Source of the DNA: Cristatella mucedo
Taxonomy: Eukaryota > Bryozoa > Phylactolaemata > Cristatellidae
NCBI GenBank assembly: GCA_009760855.2
Contig: WPIO01000044.1
Span: 1,931,393-1,995,392 of the forward strand
Direction: 5' to 3'
Length of the DNA: 64,000 bases
Position 1 is the first letter of the stretch. Each line of letters begins with the position of its first letter. This document shows, piece by piece, positions 13,501 to 22,500 of this stretch. The notes beneath the pieces are model-generated. The model ran no database searches. It was not told the origin of the DNA and saw only the letters and a program-made list of their open reading frames with translations. Position numbers and translations under genes: made by a program.

Positions 13501-16500
13501 TTTGCCTAAAGAACATAACAGTTGCTATTGGCTTCACACGGTCTTAGATGGTAGGACCAGCATATACCTGCCGGTATTTGTACCGAACGGCGTCGAGTCG
13601 TCACAGCAGAAAGCTGAATATACCTGCGACTCACAGCTCTTCTGACTTCTTCTTTGCATCATAACCGGTTAGTAGTTTAACCACTTTAATTTGTCGCTGT
13701 TCCGGAATATGAATAAAAATCTGTCAAGTCATTGCAAAAGTCTTACTCAGACAAACGACAAGGCACTGACCAGAATGACTGCCTTGCGCAGTGAAAGTAT
13801 CTATACTTAGAACGGGGAGGGGAGCAATCTAGGATACAGTACGCAGCTCCTTTTCTATCCCGAGCGCCAGCCAGCTGCTCGCCTCAGCCATTTTGCTGCC
13901 GCCACCGCCACCGCACCTGTTTGTCTTAGGCCCCGTAGATATGCTCAGAATGTTTGCTTAAGTACTGGAGCTGAAGCCAAAGTTGTTGGCTTAATGTGTG
14001 GCGTGTCCATTCTGCAGCTGAAGACAAGTGTCACATACCTGAGCCAAAGCTTTCGCACCTCTTCCAGTCACATCCGCGTCGCCTCCCTTGGAGCGATTGA
14101 GCACGCTCAAACCACGATCATTGCCAAAGAGCCCCAGTTAAAATCGTCCTAGAAGTGATTGCAAGCTCTCTGTAACCAAAATCCCATTAACACGTACAGT
14201 TCGTCGTATATCCTAAACTGGCACTGCATCTGCACACTCTTCAAGGAGGGCATGCAGAGTATTGGTAAGTACAGATTTGCAAAGCATCCTCCCTCACCAC
14301 CGAGCTGCTTGGCAGGCAGCTCGGTGCCTCCTCCCTCAGCATGTGTGCAGGGGGAGCCAGTTGCTGACACCAACCACACCCAAATGCTGCAGTTGTCTCC
14401 GTTGCTGTCTTAGTTGCTACTGCAGCTGCTGCCTAGTCAGGCTTCTGGTTAAACAAACAGGGCAATGACTCGCACATCCATGCCCTTGCACTTAATAAAA
14501 TGCTAAAGACGGCGGTAGTAGCAGGCAGTCTAACGGTGTGTCACAGGTCTCTGTCTCTTCATCCCTGCGGCCGTCTATATTTTCCTCTCGTTCAGTGCAG
14601 TGCCTCTGATTCTGTCCCGGTTTCTCTTTCTCAGTCTTTCTCTCGGGTTTTTTCATTGACTCCCACCAACCGGCGCCGGTTCCTATAAAGTCACTCGTCG
14701 TGTTCGTGGTTCTGTCACTCTCTTCTGGGTCCGTCCCTCCGTTGTCTTTCTCAGGGCATTTCCGCGTTTCCTTTTTTTATTCGCTCTTGATTGCTGCATT
14801 TGTGCATATTATATTTTCTATTCGGCTTGTATGCTTTCTTTCTAGCCTATTAGTGCCTAGGAAGATGTTTTGCTCTCTTATGGATTTTATATCATCACCC
14901 AGGTTTTTCTAGCATGTTTGAGAAATGTCCATGCCAATTATATGAGAGTATCAGCCGGTCATTGCAAATGTATATTATTATGACTTCTTTTAAAAACAGC
15001 CGGCTCAGATCATATGAACGAAGTACGATCTTAATGGCGATCCTCTCTCACATTTTTATCACGTCACTAGTGGCATTATTCAGGATTACACTCATCGTTA
15101 GAACTTCTCTAGGCAAAATAAGGCGACCACGGCTCTTCAGTATCGAGCAGTCAGTATGATCTAGTATTCATTATTATGCTTGACGATTACATAGGAAAAT
15201 GTAGACTAGAAGCTGTGAAAAGAAGTGAAACTTAGACCCACTTTAGTTTTTTTTATGGTGACCACTTTGTTACTACGTTGACATCAATGCTCTGAAATCT
15301 CCCAATGAGATCGGACCTGAAACATTGTTCTGCAGCGTCAGTCATTCCCTGGAGATATTACAGACACCCAAGAAGAACTCGGGAATTAATTGTTTCAAAC
15401 GCTACCAAGAGATCCATCAAAACAAGCAGATAGTCTTTACCTTGCTCTGCATTAATGCAAAGGTCGTTACACGCTGGAAGCTGTGCTGACTCTGTGAAGC
15501 GATTAGCTCTGTGACCTGACACAGAATTCTTTTTTAGTTGTGAAGTTTAGATGTAAGAGTTTAGCTGGTTTGCCACTACTTGTTTCAGTGTCTTTTGTGG
15601 TTTCGTTTAATTGACGACACTACCACTGATCGTTGTACGTGTGGGCTGTGACACTCGATGTGGTAGGCAGTCGGGACGTGCTATCGGTGATTTTTATGAC
15701 AAGGGAGTCGGGGGACTCCGGTGGGCGAGACGGGCGAAGAGAGTCGTGCTTCGCCCTGCTCGGCGAGTGGTGAAATAAGCCGGCAGTCTTGCTCGTCGGC
15801 TCGCGTTCAGTGCTGTTCGCAACGATAACTCACGCTACATCTTTTATAGAGACGGCAGTAGGGAGACTGGGCAGTAGTTGCTTAAGTTCTCCTGGTCTGG
15901 TGCTTTCTTTTCAGTGAGCTTCTCAACAACAGCCTTTACTTGTGTACACCGGTATTACCTGCCACAATCCTCACACGAGAATCGACAATCCCATGAAGAG
16001 CTCGATGACACTGATATCATTCTTGAATGCTTACTGCAGGCGCCCGTGGATCCCTGTTGGATGATTAACGATCACCGCTAGGAACTCACCTGTATGCACT
16101 CTACAGATTAACTCTTGGTCAACGAAAGCTACGGCAATTCGAGAAATTGTAAGAGCCGTCTTCAGCTATCTGTGCGCACGAGGCAGAGCGTGAGTTGCCC
16201 ATTTCATTTGTAAAATACTGGTCGCCACCCACCCTATGGTGCCCGCGAGACCATTTCCATCGCAAAGAGCTGATTCTCGTCTTTCTACATACCTCAATGG
16301 GGTTTAAACTGGGACCTCTGATCTGTAAGGTGAGACCTCAATCACGGACTCCACTCACAGCTGCTGAGGAAGGAGTGACTTAAGGCTTAATCATTCTCTA
16401 TAATTTCTAATGCACGCGAGTAAGTCAATCAGCCCCTAAAATTAAGACGGTGCTGATCCTCTAGGCGGCACTAACCGACAGGAGTAGGGATACGCCCATT

Positions 16501-19500
16501 TGTATACATAAATTGGCACGATGCACTTTCTCCTAATTGCGACTAGGGCGACCACTCCAATGATGTTACTAAAGCAATCTCTTTACTCCTTCTCTCTACA
16601 TCCGGTGCATACTGTGTCAAGCATCCACTTTCTGCATCTCTTTCCTGAGCATCCTAACGGCAACTTAACCCCGTGCCCAGCCACCGTGTGAGCTTTCACA
16701 ATGTATGCTGCTCTTACCGATGCAAGTACAAAGTACAATCCAGGCTTTCATTGTATGCAGATAAGATGGTTCTAAACCTGTGCCTTGATACCTCCGTATC
16801 ATCCATAATGTCAAACTCTCTGAACTCCATATTTACTGGCTTGCTGACAATTGCACTTTGCTGGAAACAAACTTTCTCAATTGAATTAAGACAAAACTAG
16901 CTTACTGGATAAGGGCAAACCTGTTTTTACGCAGAAATTTTAAAAACATAACCCCCAAAATTGGCTCGTTCACCCTATCTCCTGAAGCAATTCCCCGAAA
17001 TCTAAGACTCCTACAGCATCCAAGTTGGTCCATACATTTTAAGACAGCCCGGCACAATTTCTTTAAGTAAATAGTCACAGGTCTTCCGGCCCGTGCAATA
17101 AGGCTCTTATAGTACATGCAAGAATCTGCAGCTAGGCTCGGCTGCCTTTAACGACACAATTGCCAAACTACACCGTTTCTTATCAGCTGCAATGGATCAC
17201 TATCAAGCAGCGAATCGACTTTAATGTGCTGTCACTTACTTTTAGGTCCCTTCATTCCCATGCTCCAGCTTAACTAGCAGAACTACTTCTGAATAAGAAT
17301 AAGTCTCGAATCACCTGTTCTTCTGTCTTAAGTCATTTAGCTATGCCACGAACCAGCCTAGAATCATTCAGAGACCGTGCCTTTAGTTCGTACACTCCCA
17401 TAGCCTGCGATTTACACATCTCTCACACAGCGACATCCCCTGACTTAAAGACGCTTAAAAATAAAATAAACACCACTTGTTCCTCACAAAATTTGTTAGG
17501 TCTTCGTGAATTATGCTCTAAGTGCTTAATAGTGCTGCCGCTGCCCATGATGTCGCTGAGCAATTAACATGCTTCCGTTACAGCATATATTCAGTGCCTC
17601 GAACAGAATTTGTTTTTTTTTAACTATACACCAATGTCACAGTCAATGTCACAGTCGCACGCAACTTCACAAATAATAAGCCCATATAATATATTGCGAT
17701 ATATACGAGCCTCTTATTCTCTTGAAGCAAAGTTTTTCTAAAACACATAGATTGTGCTTGCCTGAATAAACTTCATAAATATACTTACCGGCCGGAACTC
17801 ATCAATATACATCGGATAATTAGTGCAAGATATAATAGAAATTATTACTATAATCAATAACATTCATAATGCACCTCTATAAATCTAATATTAAACTGAT
17901 AATTACCTTATTTTATTCACGTGTTTTGGAGTTGATCGCGCGATGTCGAAGCTGAACTATTTACTGCTGCTACAAAAAACAAGGGTCGCCACTCATTGCT
18001 TCGACCACTCCCGTAAGGGTCGCTACGTCTAACTCAGCTGCGAAGGTGGGCAAATAGTCTTCCTAAGCTCACCAATTTGACCGGGCACTATGGCAGCTTC
18101 GCAGCAGCTGCCTCCCTTACCCTGCCAGTGCCCGAATGAGAGCCGCCTCCGACCTTTGGTAGTTACTGCGAGCTTAGCAGTTTGCCAGCATTGAAAGAGA
18201 AACTTCCTTCGTGTCCATTTAGGTTTTTTTCTCAGTGAGAGGTAATTTGTGGTTCGAGCTTAAATATGAGGGAGTAGCTCAGATTTTGTATGACCTTGAT
18301 CTTGCAGGGCACGGAACACGACCAAAGGCATTCTTTTTTAAATTCATCAAGAATGATTCGGTGACCAACTATTAAACCTGTCAAAATTGCAATCTTTACT
18401 GACTTAAAAAGACCCTGATTTGTATTACTTAGGTGTGCTGAACACGATTATAACCATAACATAATTCTACTGGCTCTCGTTTTGAAGATATTTGATATTC
18501 CATTTTTTAAGTTTCGCCGTGTAAATTTATCCAGTAGTACTGGAAAAACATCGTAAATAAGCCTACACTGGTGTAATATTGCACTGCACTGTATACTACC
18601 GCAATGCACAAATGCTCCAGAGTTGATTGCATCATTTTGTGATGCAATGCAATACTACTGTCAGGCGGATGCAGCAGTTAGCTGCCGTTAAAATATGTGT
18701 AGCCCATATAAATAGCCCAGTCAAAATATTTCAGACTTTGTGTGAGAAAATTTAAGCTACTGTTACATGAAACTGTTTTTATTTTATCCATCGAGGGACA
18801 ACACAGAATAGTAATGCCTCGAAAGTGCGCTAAGACCGTGGACAATGTTTACTTTATTTGTGGGGAAGTGACATTTGCCAACCGGAAGGAAAGCATCACT
18901 TCTCAAGTGAAGAAGGCATATGATCTTTACTTCGCAGGAAAAAGTTGGTGACCAAGACCTGCCCGGCATATATGCTTTGCAACATGCATAAAACAGTTTT
19001 CACAGTGGTTTAATGGCAAAAGACCATCGATGCCATTTGCAGTCCCCATCATGTATAGAGAGTCAAGCAACCATATAAATGACTGCTACTTCTGCTTGGT
19101 TCTTCCTTTTTTCGGTGAAACAACGAAGCAAAAGAACTCGAGAGTAGTCTATCAAACATTCCGTCTGCATTGAGACCAGTTCCACATGGTGAGGGATTTA
19201 TAATGTAATGAAATAGAATGTATCTCCGTTTGTAACTTCACAAGGCTATAAAGACTATGTGGGCGCTAGGCAGGAGAGTTTTGCATGGTGCACTCACCAC
19301 CTAAGCGGCTTTCGGTACGCATTCGGTAGCCAACAGACTTCGTCTCACGCAACAAAGAGAAAGTGAGAAGCTTAGAAGAGTCAGGTGAGCAGTTGAGGTA
19401 GTGAGTAGCATGGAAGTAGCAGCTTAGGACCGCTGTAAAGGATGAGCTATAGTAGGCAGCACGACAGTAGTTGCCGTTGCGTAAGAATTGTGGAAGTGAG

Positions 19501-22500
19501 TTCCACAGTCTAGGACCTGCAGAGCTTAAGCTTCCGTCGCCAACGGTCTTGAGGGGAGGAATGGAACAGCTAATTTATTGTCCACACAGGACCTGAGGGC
19601 ACGAGGAGGCTGAAATAGTGCAGCAGTTCAGCTAGGCATGGAGGAGTAAAGCCGTGGCGGACCTCGTGGGTCGGCGTAAGCACTTTGATCTGTATGATGC
19701 CGAGCTGGTTTGGTCTAGCGATTAAGATGCTCGCCCCGACCAAGGTCTGACTGAGGTAGTGGGCTCGAGCACCGAGGCATATGTAAAGCACCTGAATAGA
19801 GATTAAGTTCTCTCGGGGCGCTATATAAATGAATTTTATTTATTTATTAATGCATCCGCCGATCAAGCGGCAGGCATTCTAGCTCTTTTAGCAAAGGAAA
19901 GACGGAAACTACCTTCAAATCACCACAGAGGTGCAAGTTGTACTTGTTGTATTTAATGGAATTCACTAGCTGCTTTAAGTTATCGCATGTCTCTTTTATA
20001 TGGACAGCATTCGCTACTGGAATAGACGGAGGATGGTTTCTGCTACCACTCCTCGCATGCCCTGCGTAATGCCCCCAATGCGTGCCATGCGTAATGCGCT
20101 CAATTCACGCCCTACGAAATGCGCCCTACGTAATACACGCAATGCACCCTGCGTAATGCGCCCGCCAGGCCGCTCGAGCCCCTCTGGCAGACACGTACGG
20201 GGCTTGTAAAAATAGGTGCTGGCATATTCCGGAACAGACTGAGATTGCTCCTACGCCGCCTAGAGCGGCTCTTGGGCTCAAATCAAGTCGCTATAAGTCG
20301 CTTAGGTGAGAACCTGAATCACCACATCAATGGAACGAAATGCGAAATGCTCATAAAAATAAAGCGGTACCCTATTCGAACAGGCTCAAGCTGCGTCCTG
20401 GAGACTTCCTACCCGACAGCCTTATCTAACCTCATCTGGGGGAGGGGAATAGGTAGCCTCGCTCTCCCGAGACTCCGCGAAGCCGCCGAAGCGCAGGAGG
20501 CAGTCCGCCCACCCGTCAGGCAATTTAGACCCATCTGTCCAAAAAGAGATTTGCGGCAGCCCCATTTGGTTATCCTGAAAGTGCGTCCATGCGGAATACG
20601 CGCTGCTCGGCATGCCTCGTATACACCTGTCCCAAATAGAAATTCCTCGTTTAGCGCCTCTTAATAAAACAAACGCTCCTTCAAAGTAAACGCTCGTCGA
20701 GATGCCGAACCAGACCGCGGAGCCTGTGACGCTAGCTCGCTCCGGCGGCTTCCGGCAGCCTCTTTGCCCAAGCCGTAAAGGCCAATGGGCGCCAGTCGCC
20801 CTCCGGAGCCGCGTCTCGCCGCTGCACGCCGTGTGCCCGCCGCCCGGCGAGCCCGCGAACAGCCGAAGGAATTGATTTATCTGTAGAGCGAGTTGGCTGT
20901 ACTCGCCCGCACTGTCAATCAGACCCTAGGACGCAGTGGCGCCCGCCTACCCCCTCGCATTTAACGGCTGTCACCCGGCCCAGAGTTCAGCTCATGTCGG
21001 CGTCGCCCCCCCCCCCCCCCCCGAGTGGCATCGAGTGCTTCGCTTGAGTGCCAGCGGCGGCGCTGCAGAGCCGAGTATGCACAGCCTCTCTCTGCATCCT
21101 TGGCTCTGCGAAGATACCGCCGCCGCCGCCGCCAAAAGCTGTAAGGGCTTTTTCAAGTCTTTATATAAAATGGGGCAGTTAATCAGCTGCACTACAGCTT
21201 TCGTTCGCAGCGCTGGTCCGCCACCGCAGCAACGGCACCGCAGTTACTGCGGCCCACCAAGCCAACTGAGCTGCGCCTAGTAACGCGAGGCCTGGCGCGT
21301 ATGAAGCAACAGCCGCAGCCGCATGAGCCTCGCTGCTGCAGCAGAACGGCCACTTTCGTCAGCTTCCTGCCTACGTACGCTGTTTCGGTCCGGCACTTCG
21401 CGGCAGTGCATCACGGGTACTTAATAAATAAATACAGCTGATTTAGCAACTTCTTTTGTATAGCAACAGAAGAGCCTTTACGGATACCGCCGCCGTTTGC
21501 GGTGGCAACACAGGATTGCCCACAGCAGGATTTGAACCCACGACTTCGGGACCGAGGTCGTGAAAAGCAATCGCCTTATCTAGTGTTCCATCACGGCTCA
21601 CCAATTCTTAGCCCATCGCCTCAAAAAGCCTCGAAGGGCGCGGCGGTCAGGGCGACTACGGCGGTTTTTGCAAAGGATAATCCGAACCCTGTGGAGAAAA
21701 CTAGCGACTACTTGAGAAGATGTAAGAACAACCAATATGCAGCGAAGAGCCGTTCCTCGCAGCGACCACGCTACTTGGTACTGGCGCCACATTCTTGCCT
21801 TCTGAGCGATGCAAGACCAGAGCCAGGGGCTGGGCATTTTGCGGCGGCTGATCGGCCACTGATCGAAGTTCTTAGAAACGACCCACGCCAGGCCGGATTC
21901 GCCCAGCGACGCCACGGGCTAACTGAGTTCGCCCTGGCTCGGCACCCCGTACTTCTCGCACGCGCCCTTGGCCAATCCTGGCATGAGAAACGGCCAAAGC
22001 AGGAGGAACGCGCCCGAAAGTCTGCCGCCGCTCGTCCTTGAACTCAAGCGGCTTGCCCGTGGCTCGCGTCGCCCGTCGGTCACTGGCGGTTCTTCCTTCA
22101 AGGGCGTGCTTCGGGCACTCGAAATCCCCTGGTTTAAGCCGAGCAAATACCCGACATTAACCTGGCACGGAGTTTCAAACGTAAGACTGCAGCTCGGGCG
22201 TTCGGGAAGGCGCTGTCACCACCTTTTACAGAGCCTTCAGCTTACGACACAGAGCTTCCGCGCACGCAGCTAGAAAACTATTCAAGACTCTCCTGAAAGT
22301 GTTCCTAACTAATTTGTCTCTTCTGGAAGAGTACTTCGCTATGTCCGACATTATAGCGAATACCTAAGACGTCGCCTATGATCGAGCTATTTTTCCGCAA
22401 GGTACGGCAATCTGCTGAAGTACCTCACACTTCGCCCTATGAATCTCCTTCACCTTGCTCTCTTCCGGCCCGTCTCTTTCTCACCTCAGTTGCTCATCTC

